Below, in pieces: positions 1 through 9,345 of a DNA stretch of 64,000 nucleotides. Position numbers and translations under genes: made by a program. Under the pieces are notes generated by a model. It was not told the DNA's origin and searched no databases. It saw only the letters and a list, made by a program, of their open reading frames with translations. Position 1 is the first letter of the stretch. Every line of letters starts with the position of its first letter. The DNA is from an uncultured Dehalococcoidia bacterium (lineage in GTDB: Bacteria; Chloroflexota; Dehalococcoidia; Dehalococcoidales; UBA1222), in assembly GCA_903844845.1 (NCBI GenBank), contig CAIMVG010000020.1:1-64000 (forward strand), given 5' to 3'.

Positions 1-125
1 AACTGAATTATCTCTAGGCGTTTTTCGATGGTAGTACGTTTGGGATTGTCGAGAACATCATTGACGTAATGCATGAAGCGAATATACCCGCTTCGGTAAT
101 AACTTTCTAGGTAGATCTGCTTCAA
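1..125 (-). CDS. Partial ORF at left edge, possibly the N-terminus of an IS481/integrase-type transposase
   Basis: An open frame starts at TTG 125 behind a GGGAG Shine-Dalgarno sequence and runs off the left edge after about 41 codons. The visible peptide ends in KRTTIEKRLEIIQ. From memory this resembles the stretch just before the helix-turn-helix of integrase-type (DDE) transposases, where a short helix of this kind leads into 'FFDE...'. No catalytic residue lies in the window, so function rests only on that resemblance. A 16-bp palindrome at 215-230 sits upstream. It could equally be an unrelated gene or a decayed fragment. Confidence 0.4.
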   Translation of the reverse strand, partial: MKQIYLESYYRSGYIRFMHYVNDVLDNPKRTTIEKRLEIIQ

Positions 126-349
126 TCGGACTCCCTGTCTTCACCCCCCAGAGAGTCCAATATGTTTCTGAACTTTTTCATCTTGTGGATAGGCCTTGAT
201 TTCGAAAGGGACAGCACGCTTGCAAGCGTGAAATAAAGAACATAAGCGCCATGCACATTAGATTGGGGTTCAGACCCCGGAAATACTTTTAATATGCTGG
301 CGGAATTGGTATTATACACTGGCTATTTGTTTTATTTTTTTGAGACGAT
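126..349. other. Intergenic region between the left-edge ORF and the pyrophosphorylase gene
   Basis: No credible gene is seen. A perfect 16-bp palindrome (CACGCTTGCAAGCGTG) lies at 215-230, where it could serve as an operator or transposon-end hairpin. The region is AT-rich near 300-345, just before the first gene, where a promoter would be expected, but no convincing -35/-10 pair stands out. Confidence 0.4.
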
Positions 350-352
350 GTG

Positions 353-1438
353 ATGAAAGCCGTAATTCTGGTGGGCGGTCTGGGTACCAGGCTTCGACCT
401 CTCACGTATAACACTCCAAAATCCCTGGTACCCGTGCTGAACAAGCCTTTCCTTGAGCACGTCCTGCTCAAACTGAAACAGCACGGCGTCGGGGAGATTG
501 TGCTGGCGTTGAGCCACCTGGCGCCTCTCATCGAAGAGTGTTTCGGCGACGGGCGGCGCCTTGGGCTCGATATAAGTTATGTCACCGAGAAATCTGCCAT
601 GGGGACTGCAGGCGCGGTAAAAAACGCGGCAGAAATGGTATCCGACACCTTTTTCGTGCTCAACGGCGATATTTTTTCCGACCTTGATCTCAGCGCGATG
701 CTAAGATTTCACAAGCAACACAGGGCAAAAGTTACCATCGCGCTGACTCCTGTGGACGACCCGACCCGTTATGGGTTGATTGAAACCGACGGCTATCAAC
801 GGGTTACGCGCTTTCTTGAAAAACCGCGCCCGGAAGAGGTAACCACTAATCTGATAAATGCGGGAACATATCTTATGGAACCCGATGTGCTCGGCAAAAT
901 CCCGGCCCTTGAAGAACACAGTTTTGAAAGGCAGCTCTTTCCTTCGATGTTAAAGGCAGGGGACGCGGTTTTTGCCTTCCCGTCTTCAGGCTACTGGATA
1001 GACATTGGCAACCCGGAAAAATACAAACAACTCAATTTCGATCTATTATCTGGCAAGGGTGGGCAATACGGCTTCAACCGCGGCGACCAGATTGCTCTAG
1101 GTCACGGCAGCCACATCCATCCGACCGCCAGGTTAAAGGGGCCATTGATGGTGGGCGATAACTGTACCATCGGGAAAGATGTTATCATCACAGGCCCGAC
1201 CATCATCGGACCGGATTGCCGGATTGAGGCAGGGGCAACCATTTCCGATTCCATCCTTTGGCAAAAGGTGACGATCGGAGGCGGTTGCAGCTTTATCTCA
1301 AGTATCGCAGCAAGGGGATGCCGGCTTGAGGAATCGAGCCAGGCCCACGGGGCTGTCCTGGGGGACAATGTAACAGTGTCTCAGGGGTACGTGTTAAAGC
1401 CCGGCGAAAGCGTCGAACCGGGAGTAACCAAGGGGTAG
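353..1438 (+). CDS. Sugar-nucleotide pyrophosphorylase (NDP-sugar / mannose-1-phosphate guanylyltransferase type)
   Basis: This enzyme transfers a nucleotidyl group to a sugar-1-phosphate, making activated sugars for cell-surface glycans. The N-terminus carries the nucleotide-binding signature GGLGTRLRPLT followed by TPKSLVPV, and a nucleotidyltransferase fold covers roughly residues 1-230. After about residue 245 come hexapeptide-like turns (HIHPTARLKG, IGPDCRIEAGATI), so a left-handed beta-helix trails the catalytic domain as in GMP and GDP-mannose pyrophosphorylases. The length of 361 residues is normal. A GTG at 350 directly precedes the chosen ATG at 353; either could start translation and no strong Shine-Dalgarno separates them. 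The exact nucleotide and sugar cannot be read from sequence. acsA follows after 27 bases. Confidence 0.85.
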   Translation: MKAVILVGGLGTRLRPLTYNTPKSLVPVLNKPFLEHVLLKLKQHGVGEIVLALSHLAPLIEECFGDGRRLGLDISYVTEKSAMGTAGAVKNAAEMVSDTFFVLNGDIFSDLDLSAMLRFHKQHRAKVTIALTPVDDPTRYGLIETDGYQRVTRFLEKPRPEEVTTNLINAGTYLMEPDVLGKIPALEEHSFERQLFPSMLKAGDAVFAFPSSGYWIDIGNPEKYKQLNFDLLSGKGGQYGFNRGDQIALGHGSHIHPTARLKGPLMVGDNCTIGKDVIITGPTIIGPDCRIEAGATISDSILWQKVTIGGGCSFISSIAARGCRLEESSQAHGAVLGDNVTVSQGYVLKPGESVEPGVTKG

Positions 1439-1465
1439 TACAGAATAATTTTGCAGGAGGGATCT

Positions 1466-3433
1466 ATGCCTACCATCGACAAAAGCGGGGAAAAACGCAA
1501 TCTGCCTACCAATAACTATTTTTGGCCGTTAAAAAGATATCTCGACATGTATAAAAAATCCCTGGATGACCCTGAGGGTTTCTGGGGAGAACAAGCCAAG
1601 CTTCTCGATTGGGACAAACCCTGGGACAAGGTACTGGACTGGAAACCGCCATATGCGCGCTGGTTCGTGGGAGGACGTTTGAATGTCTCGACACAGTGCG
1701 TTGACCGGCATGCGAAGACGTGGCGTAAAAACAAGGTGGCCATATACTGGGAAGGCGAAACCGGCGATACAAGGACGCTCAGTTATGCCGATCTCTATCA
1801 CGAAGTCAACCGCTTCGCTTTTGCATTGAAAAAGCTCGGGGTCAAAAAAGGCGACCGCATCGTCATCTATCTTCCCATGATTCCCGAACTGACGATAGCC
1901 ATGCTGGCCTGTGCCCGTCTCGGTGCCATCCATTGTGTGGTATTTTCGGGTTTCAGCGCGCAGGCTATCGCCGACCGCGTCAATGATTCCAATGCCAAAG
2001 TCATCATCACCGCCAACGGGGGTTATCGCCGTGGCAAGATACTGCCGCTTAAAGAGATAGTCGACGAAGCGGTTAAACTGAGCCCGGGCATCGAAAAAGT
2101 CCTGGTGGTGAAATATACCGGGCACGAAGCGGCGTTCGACGCAAAAACAGATGTCTGGCTTTCCGACCTTATGGACGGAGCCGGCATCCATGTCGAACCC
2201 GAATCGATGGAGGCTACCGATCCGCTCTTCATCCTTTACACATCGGGTACAACCGGCAAACCCAAAGGCATATTGCACGGCACTGCGGGATACCTGCTGT
2301 ATGCGGCTAAAACCCTTCAGTGGGCTTTCAATCCCAAGGATGATTCGATATGGTGGTGCACTGCGGACGCCGGCTGGATTACCGGTCACAGTTATGTAGT
2401 TTATGCGCCTCTCGCGCTGGGCCTCACCTCCGTCATTTATGAAGGGGCCCCGGACTTCCCAGCCATCGACCGCTGGTGGCATATCATTGAAAAATACGGC
2501 GTCACCATATTCTATACGTCGCCCACCGCGATACGTATGTTCATGCGCAATGGAGAAGACTGGCTCGCCAAACACGACCTTTCCTCGCTTCAGGTGCTCG
2601 GTAGCGTGGGCGAAGCCATCAATCCCGAAGCATGGGAATGGTACTATAAATTCGTCGGCGCGGAGAATTGCCCGATCGTGGACACCTGGTGGCAAACCGA
2701 GACCGGCGGATTCATGATTTCACCCTGCGTGGGTATCCAGTCTTACCCCCTGAAGCCGGGTTCCGCAACCTTGCCCATGCCCGGTGTCGACCCGGTGGTA
2801 CTGGATGCTGACGGTAAAGAAAACTGCCCTAATACCACAGGGTTTATCGCCATCCGCAAACCCTGGCCGGGAATGCTGCTTGATGTTTACGGCAACCCCG
2901 ACATTTACCAGAAAACCTACTGGTCCCGCTTCCCCGGCTTCTACGCTCCCGGGGACTATTCCATGAAAGACGACGACGGATACTGGTGGTTACTCGGCAG
3001 GGCGGACGAAGTGATCAAGGTCTCAGGCCACCGCATCAGCACAGCCGAACTCGAGCATGCGGTCGTGGGGCATACCGCGGTGGCTGAAGCCGCCGCCACC
3101 TCGAAACCCGACGAAGTCAAAGGAGAAGCAATCGTGCTTTTCGTGATCCTTCGCAAGGGCCAGACACCGTCCGTGGAACTCAAGAAAGAACTGGTCAAAC
3201 ATCTCAGGACCGCTATCGGCACCGTGGCGACCCCCGAGGAAGTTCTTTTTGTAGACAAACTGCCCAAAACCCGCAGCGGCAAAATCATGCGCAGGGTACT
3301 CAAAGCGGTCGCTGCCGGGGCAAGCATCGGCGACGTCACGACTCTGGACGACCAGACCTCAGTGGCAGAGGCCCTTCAGGCTTACGAAGATCTGAAGGCG
3401 GCCGCAGCCAAGTCTTTGCACCACAAAGAGTAG
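1466..3433 (+). CDS. acsA: Acetyl-CoA synthetase, AMP-forming
   Basis: It activates acetate to acetyl-CoA through an acetyl-adenylate. The adenylate-forming signature [11 protein letters not shown], the aromatic-rich acyl pocket around WWCTADAGW, the hinge region with [18 protein letters not shown], and the C-terminal [11 protein letters not shown] whose lysine is the acetylation-controlled catalytic residue are all present. The 655 residues match the family. Translation should begin at ATG 1466, because CAGGAGGG lies six bases before it; a longer TTG frame from 1451 contains that ribosome site and is unlikely. The gene ends at a strong hairpin terminator. Acetate use or recycling is the natural role; a propionate preference cannot be excluded. 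Confidence 0.95.
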   Translation: MPTIDKSGEKRNLPTNNYFWPLKRYLDMYKKSLDDPEGFWGEQAKLLDWDKPWDKVLDWKPPYARWFVGGRLNVSTQCVDRHAKTWRKNKVAIYWEGETGDTRTLSYADLYHEVNRFAFALKKLGVKKGDRIVIYLPMIPELTIAMLACARLGAIHCVVFSGFSAQAIADRVNDSNAKVIITANGGYRRGKILPLKEIVDEAVKLSPGIEKVLVVKYTGHEAAFDAKTDVWLSDLMDGAGIHVEPESMEATDPLFILYTSGTTGKPKGILHGTAGYLLYAAKTLQWAFNPKDDSIWWCTADAGWITGHSYVVYAPLALGLTSVIYEGAPDFPAIDRWWHIIEKYGVTIFYTSPTAIRMFMRNGEDWLAKHDLSSLQVLGSVGEAINPEAWEWYYKFVGAENCPIVDTWWQTETGGFMISPCVGIQSYPLKPGSATLPMPGVDPVVLDADGKENCPNTTGFIAIRKPWPGMLLDVYGNPDIYQKTYWSRFPGFYAPGDYSMKDDDGYWWLLGRADEVIKVSGHRISTAELEHAVVGHTAVAEAAATSKPDEVKGEAIVLFVILRKGQTPSVELKKELVKHLRTAIGTVATPEEVLFVDKLPKTRSGKIMRRVLKAVAAGASIGDVTTLDDQTSVAEALQAYEDLKAAAAKSLHHKE

Positions 3434-3450
3434 CGATTCCGGCTTTTCGA

Positions 3451-3485
3451 AACGGAGGGAGGGATGTAAGTCCCTCCCTCCGTTT
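3451..3485 (+). terminator. Rho-independent terminator after acsA
   Basis: A 14-bp inverted repeat, AACGGAGGGAGGGA paired with its complement across a TGTAAG loop, is followed by TTT. It closes the pyrophosphorylase-acsA unit. Confidence 0.85.
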
Positions 3486-3487
3486 AT

Positions 3488-3517
3488 TTGAGGGCAAAAT
3501 CAGGCATATGATACAAT
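3488..3517 (+). promoter_or_regulatory. Candidate sigma70-type promoter for prfA-prmC
   Basis: TTGAGG at 3488-3493 and TACAAT at 3512-3517 are separated by 18 bases. They lie just after the acsA terminator and 21 bases before the prfA start. Match quality is 4/6 and 5/6. Confidence 0.5.
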
Positions 3518-3538
3518 GGACATCATAAGGAAAATGTT

Positions 3539-4609
3539 ATGTTAGATAGATTGGCCCAACTGGAAAAACGTTTTAACGATATAGAACTGGAAATGGCAAA
3601 TCCGGACATAGTATCGAACGTAAAACGTTTGCAGGAACTGGCACAGGAACGATCCGGCATCCAGGATGTCGTGACGCTGTACAGGCAATACAAATCGACC
3701 GAAAAGCAGATGGAAGAAGCCCGCGCCATGCTTGATACAGAAACCGACGAAGAGATGCGCGGCATGGCAAAACAAGAACTGATGTCCCTTCAAACAAACC
3801 TCGAATCACTTCTGGCATCGCTTAAAACCGCTCTTCTTCCCAGGGACCCCAACGACGACCGTGACGTGATCGTTGAAATCAGGGCGGGCGCAGGAGGCGA
3901 CGAGGCAGGCCTTTTCGCCGGTGAACTCTTCCGCATGTACAGCCGGTATGCGCTGACCCGCGGATGGAACATCGAAGTCATAGACCGCAATGAATCCGCC
4001 ATCGGCAGTATCAAGGAAATAATATTTGAAGTCAAAGGCAAAGGCGCTTTTTCACGTTTCAAATACGAGCGGGGAGTGCACCGGGTCCAACGCGTCCCCA
4101 GCACCGAATCAGGCGGCCGCATCCATACTTCCACGGCCACGGTAGCCGTTCTGCCCGAGGCCAAGGACGTGGAGGTGGATGTGAACCCCGGAGACCTCCG
4201 CATCGACATTTTTCACAGCGGTGGCGCCGGGGGACAGAACGTCAACAAAGTATCGACCGCGGTACGGCTGACCCACCTCCCGACCGGACTGGTGGTCGTA
4301 TGCCAGGATGAGCGCTCCCAATTGCGTAACCGTCAAAAAGCCATGGCTGTGTTGAAAACCAGGCTTCTCGATGCCGAGCGAACGCGCCAGGAAGGCGAAA
4401 TCAGCGCGGAACGGCGCGGCCAGGTTGGCACCGGCGAGAGGTCTGAAAAAATCCGCACCTACAATTTCCCGCAGGACCGGGTGACCGATCACCGGATCGG
4501 GATAACGATGCACAACCTGCCGAAAATCATGGAGGGCGGCCTCGACGACCTGATTGACGCAGTAGCTGCCAGCGAACAGGCCAAGGCTCTCGAATCCGAA
4601 CTGGTATGA
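3539..4609 (+). CDS. prfA: Peptide chain release factor 1
   Basis: RF1 reads UAA and UAG stop codons and triggers peptide release in the ribosome. The catalytic GGQ loop is seen in SGGAGGQNVNK. The codon-recognition tripeptide is the PxT type (RVPSTESGGRIHTS, PST instead of the common PAT), which assigns it to RF1; RF2 has SPF. Length is a standard 356 residues. The ATG is preceded by AAGGAAA. Its TGA stop overlaps the ATG of prmC in an ATGA junction, and prmC methylates this same GGQ glutamine, so the pair is functionally and translationally coupled. Confidence 0.97.
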   Translation: MLDRLAQLEKRFNDIELEMANPDIVSNVKRLQELAQERSGIQDVVTLYRQYKSTEKQMEEARAMLDTETDEEMRGMAKQELMSLQTNLESLLASLKTALLPRDPNDDRDVIVEIRAGAGGDEAGLFAGELFRMYSRYALTRGWNIEVIDRNESAIGSIKEIIFEVKGKGAFSRFKYERGVHRVQRVPSTESGGRIHTSTATVAVLPEAKDVEVDVNPGDLRIDIFHSGGAGGQNVNKVSTAVRLTHLPTGLVVVCQDERSQLRNRQKAMAVLKTRLLDAERTRQEGEISAERRGQVGTGERSEKIRTYNFPQDRVTDHRIGITMHNLPKIMEGGLDDLIDAVAASEQAKALESELV

Positions 4610-5433
4610 AAATAAAAGACGTCCTCGGAGCCGTCCGCGGGCGCCTCGATTCTGCCGGAATAGAAGAAGCGTGGCTGGAAGCCGAACTTCTCTTGCGGCA
4701 CGCACTTTGCCTGGGCTCCGTAGGTCTGTTTCTCGAACACGACGAAGAACTGGGCCCCTCTCAGGTAAAATTGATCAGCCTGCTGGTGGACCGGCGGGTC
4801 TCGGGGGAACCGGTCGCTTACATCACAGGCAAGCGCGAGTTTTACGGCAGAGAATTCCATGTCAATCCCCATGTCCTTATCCCGAGACCTGAAACCGAGC
4901 ACCTCGTAGAAAAGGCGCTGGAAATCGTTTCCCTGATAAAATATCCGGTCGTCGCAGATATCGGAACAGGCAGCGGGGCAATCGCGGTCAGCCTCGCCGC
5001 GGAAGTGCCGGATGCCCGCGTTTTTGCCGTCGATATCTCGGACCCCGCCATCGATACTGCGAGGTTGAACGCCAGGCGCCAGGGAGTCGAGTCCAGCATC
5101 ACCTTTCTTTACGGCGATCTGGCGGAGCCCTTGCCCGGACCGGTGGATGTCCTGATAGCCAACCTGCCTTATGTCAATTCAGCCGATTGTGTTGCCAGTC
5201 CTGAACCTCAACTGGCGCTTGACGGAGGGATTGGCGGGCTCGATGCCATCGAACGCCTCTGTAACAGCCTGGAGGGCAAATTAAGGCTGGGCGGATGGGT
5301 ACTCCTTGAGATTGGTCAGGGTCAGGCAGAAACCGTACAACGCCTGTTAAGGGAAGCCTTGCCGGATGCGCGGGTAGGAACGATTAAAGATCTCGCCGGG
5401 ATTGATCGGGTAGTGTGGGGTCAAACCGGCTGA
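4606..5433 (+). CDS. prmC: Release factor glutamine N5-methyltransferase
   Basis: PrmC (HemK) methylates the GGQ glutamine of release factors using S-adenosylmethionine. The SAM-binding glycine motif VADIGTGSGAIAVSLA and the substrate-glutamine motif NLPYV (NPPY in most homologs, with Leu for the first Pro here) are present. The N-terminal helical domain contains the expected YITGKREFYGREF. The 275-residue length is typical. It starts inside the prfA stop codon. The Leu substitution occurs in some homologs and should not by itself imply loss of activity. Confidence 0.93.
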   Translation: MKIKDVLGAVRGRLDSAGIEEAWLEAELLLRHALCLGSVGLFLEHDEELGPSQVKLISLLVDRRVSGEPVAYITGKREFYGREFHVNPHVLIPRPETEHLVEKALEIVSLIKYPVVADIGTGSGAIAVSLAAEVPDARVFAVDISDPAIDTARLNARRQGVESSITFLYGDLAEPLPGPVDVLIANLPYVNSADCVASPEPQLALDGGIGGLDAIERLCNSLEGKLRLGGWVLLEIGQGQAETVQRLLREALPDARVGTIKDLAGIDRVVWGQTG

Positions 5434-5516
5434 GATTTTCTTTACGAATTTGAGGTAAACACAAATCCAGCCTGATGATAATAAATTACATCTCCGCTGT
5501 GACCAAGACGAAGGTA

Positions 5517-5550
5517 ACAAAAAATGGGGGCGGTTTCAACCGCCCCCATT
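5517..5550 (-). terminator. Terminator of the EF-G-like gene
   Basis: A 12-bp stem (AATGGGGGCGGT with its complement, 5523-5550) is followed on the minus strand by a run of T. It lies between the convergent prmC and EF-G-like genes. Confidence 0.8.
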
Positions 5551-5571
5551 CGACGTTTGTTGACCGGGTTC

Positions 5572-7644
5572 CTATTTGACCTCTTCTTTTTCCTTTTCGG
5601 CCAGGCGGTCGGCTATGATCTTCTGCGTGATGTGGGCAGGGACTTCCTTGTAATGGCTGATTTCCATGGTATACGTCCCGCGGCCCTGGGTGATGGATTT
5701 AAGGTCCGTTGCGTAATGCAGCACCTCGGCCATCGGCGCTTCAGCATCTATTTCGTTGATGGGGCCGTTCGGATTCATCCCCATCACGTGGGCCCGCTTG
5801 GTATTGAGATCGCTCAAAATGTCGCCGGTGAAATCGTTCGGGACAGTGATCTTCATGGTGACGATAGGCTCGAGCAGGATGGGTTTGGCGTCCTGCATAC
5901 CTTGCTTAAGCGCGCCTGCCCCTGCTATCTTGAAGCACATTTCCGAGGAATCGACGGGGTGGTAGCTGCCGTCGACGACGATCGCCTTCAATCCTACGAC
6001 TGGAAAGCCCGCGAGCGCCCCTTCTTTCAAACCTTCGAGGACACCTTTTTCCACTGCGGGTATGTAATTCTTGGGAACCGCCCCTCCTACGACCTTGTTT
6101 TCGAAAACGTTTTCGGCTCCGCGCGGCAGCGGAACCAGTTCCAGCACCACGTGGCCGAACTGCCCGTGGCCGCCGCTCTGTTTCTTGTGCCTGTACTCGG
6201 ACCTGGTGCCGGTGGTGATGCTTTCGCGGTAGGGCACTTTCGGCGGGGTGAGATCCACGCCTACTCCGAATTTACGCAGCATCTTTTCCCCGGCAACCGC
6301 TAATTGGGTGTCCCCCATGCCCGAAATGATCGTTTCGGCCGTATCGTGGTCACGGTGTATGTGCAGGGTAAGATCTTCTTCAGCCAGGCGGGAAAGGGCA
6401 GCCCCCATCTTGTCCAGGTCGGCTTTGGTTTTGGGATGCACTGCAGCGCTGTAAACCGGCTTGGGGAAAGTCAGGGGTGCGAGTTTTACGGGTTTGTCCT
6501 GAGTGCCAAGCGTGTCCCCGGTGACCGTGGCATTAAGCTTGGCGACAGCGCCGATATCTCCGGCATCGACCTTGACCACCGCTTCCTGGGTTTTGCCCCT
6601 GATGGTGAATAGCTGACCGACACGTTCCTCGGCATTCTGGTTGACGTTCCAAAGATGCGTGTTGCTTTCGAGGGTGCCGCAATACACGCGGAAATATGTG
6701 AGCTTTCCCACATAAGGGTCAGCCGTGGTCTTGAAAACAAGGGCCGCAAGCGGGGCGCTAGAGACCGGCTGGGCTTCTTTCACCTTTGAGTCCTCAGCTA
6801 ATGCAACTTTGCGCTGAAGCGGCGACGGCAGGTAAGTCTCTATGGCGTCCAGCAGCTGGGTGATGCCGATCCCCTGGAGAGCTGAACCTGTGAGGACGGG
6901 GATGAGTTTTCTGGCAGGGACCGCCTGTTGGATGCCCTTCTTCAGTTCGGCCTCGCTGAGTTCATCCCCTCCAAGGTATTTCTCCATGAGCCCGTCATCC
7001 GTTTCAACCACAGCTTCGATCATTTTAGTTCTCAAAGATTTGGCCTGGTCCATCAACTCAGCAGGGATAGGGCCTGCCTTTGCCGGGGTACCCGTATAAG
7101 CTTTCATCGAGATAAGATCGATGATACCGGTAAAACTTGTGTGGGTGCCGATCGGCATTTGAAGAGGAACGCAACGGCCGCCGAACCTGGCCTGAAACTC
7201 CTCGGCGGTTTTCATGAAATTGGCGTTTTCCCGGTCCATTTTATTTACGAATATAATGCGGGACTGTCCGGTCTCATGGCTTAAATTCCAGGTTAGTTCC
7301 GTACCGACTTCGAGCCCTGAGGCGGCGGAGGCCACCATAACGGCGCCCTCTGTGACCCTTATTCCGGCTTTGACCTCACCTACGAAGTCTAAATATCCGG
7401 GGGTGTCGAGGAGATTGATTTTGGTTTCATGCCACTCGAATGGAAGCAGCGAGAGGTTGATGCTGATGTGGTGTTTGATCTCGTCGGGATCATAGTCTGA
7501 TGTCGTGTTGCCGGCTTCGATCTTCCCGAGGCGATTGATGGTACCGGTATTGAAAAGGATAGCTTCGGCCAATGTCGTTTTTCCGGCGCCGCTATGGGAT
7601 AGGAGAACGACATTCCTCAGATGCTCTGGAGAGAACTGTTTCAT
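5572..7644 (-). CDS. Elongation factor G-like GTPase (EF-G paralogue)
   Basis: A translation-factor GTPase of 690 residues with the full EF-G domain order. The G1 loop is SHSGAGKTTLAEAIL, whereas canonical EF-G has GHVDAGKTT. G3 is DTPGYLDF, where the usual His after DTPG is Tyr, and G4 is NKMD. These deviations mark the EF-G-like paralogue group, sometimes annotated 'elongation factor G-like protein' or EF-G2, and not the main translocase. The DTPGH histidine stimulates GTP hydrolysis in true EF-G, so its replacement suggests a slow or specialised GTPase. The start ATG follows AGAGAGG. Its exact cellular job is unknown; ribosome recycling or a stress role is possible. Confidence 0.88.
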   Translation of the reverse strand: MKQFSPEHLRNVVLLSHSGAGKTTLAEAILFNTGTINRLGKIEAGNTTSDYDPDEIKHHISINLSLLPFEWHETKINLLDTPGYLDFVGEVKAGIRVTEGAVMVASAASGLEVGTELTWNLSHETGQSRIIFVNKMDRENANFMKTAEEFQARFGGRCVPLQMPIGTHTSFTGIIDLISMKAYTGTPAKAGPIPAELMDQAKSLRTKMIEAVVETDDGLMEKYLGGDELSEAELKKGIQQAVPARKLIPVLTGSALQGIGITQLLDAIETYLPSPLQRKVALAEDSKVKEAQPVSSAPLAALVFKTTADPYVGKLTYFRVYCGTLESNTHLWNVNQNAEERVGQLFTIRGKTQEAVVKVDAGDIGAVAKLNATVTGDTLGTQDKPVKLAPLTFPKPVYSAAVHPKTKADLDKMGAALSRLAEEDLTLHIHRDHDTAETIISGMGDTQLAVAGEKMLRKFGVGVDLTPPKVPYRESITTGTRSEYRHKKQSGGHGQFGHVVLELVPLPRGAENVFENKVVGGAVPKNYIPAVEKGVLEGLKEGALAGFPVVGLKAIVVDGSYHPVDSSEMCFKIAGAGALKQGMQDAKPILLEPIVTMKITVPNDFTGDILSDLNTKRAHVMGMNPNGPINEIDAEAPMAEVLHYATDLKSITQGRGTYTMEISHYKEVPAHITQKIIADRLAEKEKEEVK

Positions 7645-7839
7645 CTAACAACCTCTCTTTGCTAGTTCTTAGCTTTGTTTATTAGTCTAAACAGGCACTG
7701 CCTGATCAGCCACAATTTACTTAGCCAACGCCTAACCTGTTGTCTTTACCCTCTTCATCGCCGGATGCCCTGAATGCATGATGACCGCGCGACCGGGGTC
7801 GAGTTGAACGGATAAATTTAGTCTTTGCCGGATATTCCG

Positions 7840-8100
7840 CTATTTGAGGAAAAACCACAGCACGAGGAGCAATAAAACTACAAAAGCGGAGAACAAAGCT
7901 ATGCGTTTTAGTTCATAGGGAAGTTCCGCAAATCTCACAGCCGCGGGCTCCTGGTTCACAGGTGTTTTAAAACCGGCAAGTTTTACCGGGGTTGCCGCAA
8001 CCGCCGGTTTAACCTGGGGCGCCTGGGCAGCCGGTTTAACCGCTGCAGCCGGCTTATGCGAACGGCTTTTTTTACTCTGGTGTATATTCCTGTGGGCCAT
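7840..8100 (-). CDS. Small tail-anchored hypothetical protein, Ala/Pro/Lys-rich
   Basis: The 86-residue product has a basic start (HQSKKSRSHK), a flexible stretch of repeated KPA/VKPA units, and one C-terminal hydrophobic helix ending FVVLLLLVLWFFLK. This predicts a membrane anchor with the disordered part in the cytoplasm. ATG 8100 follows AAAGGA. The gene lies 35 bases after the recombinase gene on the same strand, so the two may be cotranscribed. I do not recognise a family, and no function is proposed. Confidence 0.6.
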   Translation of the reverse strand: MAHRNIHQSKKSRSHKPAAAVKPAAQAPQVKPAVAATPVKLAGFKTPVNQEPAAVRFAELPYELKRIALFSAFVVLLLLVLWFFLK

Positions 8101-8135
8101 CTAGAATCCTTTCACTGGATAGTTTTTTTCGCTGG

Positions 8136-9059
8136 TTATCCCGCGCCGGCCTGTCTCGCCCTCGGATGGGCCTTGTCATAGGCCTGGCGGATGTGGTCCG
8201 ACGTTAGGTGAGTGTATATCTGGGTTGTGGAAATGTTGGCGTGGCCCAGCAGTTCCTGGACCGAACGCAGATCCGCCCCCCCGTTAAGCATGTGAGTGGC
8301 GAAGCTGTGGCGAAGGGTGTGCGGTTTGACCTGTTTCTCAAGCCCTATGACCTTCGCGTAACCTTTCAGGATCTGCCAGAGGCCCTGGCGCGTCAACCGG
8401 TCTCCGCGCTGATTGACAAAAAGGGCTTTCTCGTCCGTCGAGTGGACGAACTGGGGGCGAACTTCTTTTGTGTAAATCTCAACTGACTGCGCCGCCTGGG
8501 GATACACGGGCACCATGCGTTCTTTTTTCCCTTTACCGAAAGGCCTTACAAAACCGTTTTTGGTATCGATGTCTCCCAGGTTAAGACCGACAAGTTCACT
8601 GACCCTCATCCCGCTGGCATAAAGCAGCTCCAGCATGGCCCGGTCGCGCTTGGCTTCCGGGGCCTGGCTTTTAGCCGGCTGGTCTATCAATAACCGCACC
8701 TGACTCACAGTTAACGTATCCGGCAGGGCCTTGCCAACCTTCGGCGAGCTTATGTTGGCCATGGGATCGGCTTTGATCTTGCCTTCGGCGATAAGAAATC
8801 CGAAGAATGATTTGGCGGCCGCCACTTTGCGGGCCACCGTGGTAACTGCATATCCCCGTTCTTTGAGGTTGAGCAGGTAGCTCAGCATCTCGGGACGGTC
8901 GAAAGCATTCCAGGTCAGCCTTTTGCCATTTTTTGAGGCTGTATCTTCGGCAAAAGTAGCCAGTTGATTAAGATCGTTGGCATATGCCGAGGTAGTATTG
9001 GTCGAAAAACCTTTCTCCACTCGGAGGTAGTTCAAAAAGCTGTCAATATCCTCTCTCAC
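8136..9059 (-). CDS. xerC: Tyrosine recombinase, XerC/XerD type
   Basis: A 307-residue site-specific recombinase. The N-terminal SAM-like DNA-binding domain (about residues 1-85) is followed by the catalytic domain, with the first active Arg in ASGMRVSELVGL, the HxxR pair in HTLRHSFATHML, the late His in LGHANISTTQ and the nucleophile Tyr in IYTHLT. Length and motifs match the chromosome-dimer resolvases that act at dif, so a single-Xer role is likely; an integrase role cannot be ruled out. Translation probably starts at GTG 9059 behind GAGAGG. No dif-like site was recognised nearby, and no integrated element is evident around it. Confidence 0.88.
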   Translation of the reverse strand: MREDIDSFLNYLRVEKGFSTNTTSAYANDLNQLATFAEDTASKNGKRLTWNAFDRPEMLSYLLNLKERGYAVTTVARKVAAAKSFFGFLIAEGKIKADPMANISSPKVGKALPDTLTVSQVRLLIDQPAKSQAPEAKRDRAMLELLYASGMRVSELVGLNLGDIDTKNGFVRPFGKGKKERMVPVYPQAAQSVEIYTKEVRPQFVHSTDEKALFVNQRGDRLTRQGLWQILKGYAKVIGLEKQVKPHTLRHSFATHMLNGGADLRSVQELLGHANISTTQIYTHLTSDHIRQAYDKAHPRARQAGAG

Positions 9060-9293
9060 GCGTCACCTCTCTCCGAATTGCATCTATTTTAACATAACAC
9101 AAAGATAATGCAAGCGGCATTTGGCCGCGATTATTTATGGTCCCGGTAAAATTTTGCATCGGCTCCAGATCTGCCTTAACCCCTCCCCCGAACGTTTGGG
9201 GAAAGTCGCTTACATGTTCCGAACGGCCGTAAAATTGATAGATCCATCAAGAAACTAACATCTTATGCTCAGGCGTCGTTATAGTGATTGTAT

Positions 9294-9322
9294 TTGACGC
9301 CCAGATTTCTTTGGGCGATACT
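9294..9322 (+). promoter_or_regulatory. Candidate promoter for the Ala-rich coiled-coil gene
   Basis: TTGACG at 9294-9299 and GATACT at 9317-9322 have a 17-base spacer, with a GGAGG ribosome site (9336-9340) and ATG at 9346 downstream. Apart from this promoter nothing else is recognised in the 286-base gap from 9060 to 9345. Confidence 0.5.
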
Positions 9323-9345
9323 TGAATCATCTAACGGAGGTAACT

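Noticed and set aside
1529-2695. 388-codon minus-strand ORF within acsA
   Set aside because: It lies entirely opposite a complete, well-recognised acsA gene and shows no domain signature; GC-rich codon bias produces such shadows.
8136-9059. Recombinase as phage or island integrase
   Set aside because: Its length and motifs fit XerC/D, and neither an att site nor foreign genes surround it.
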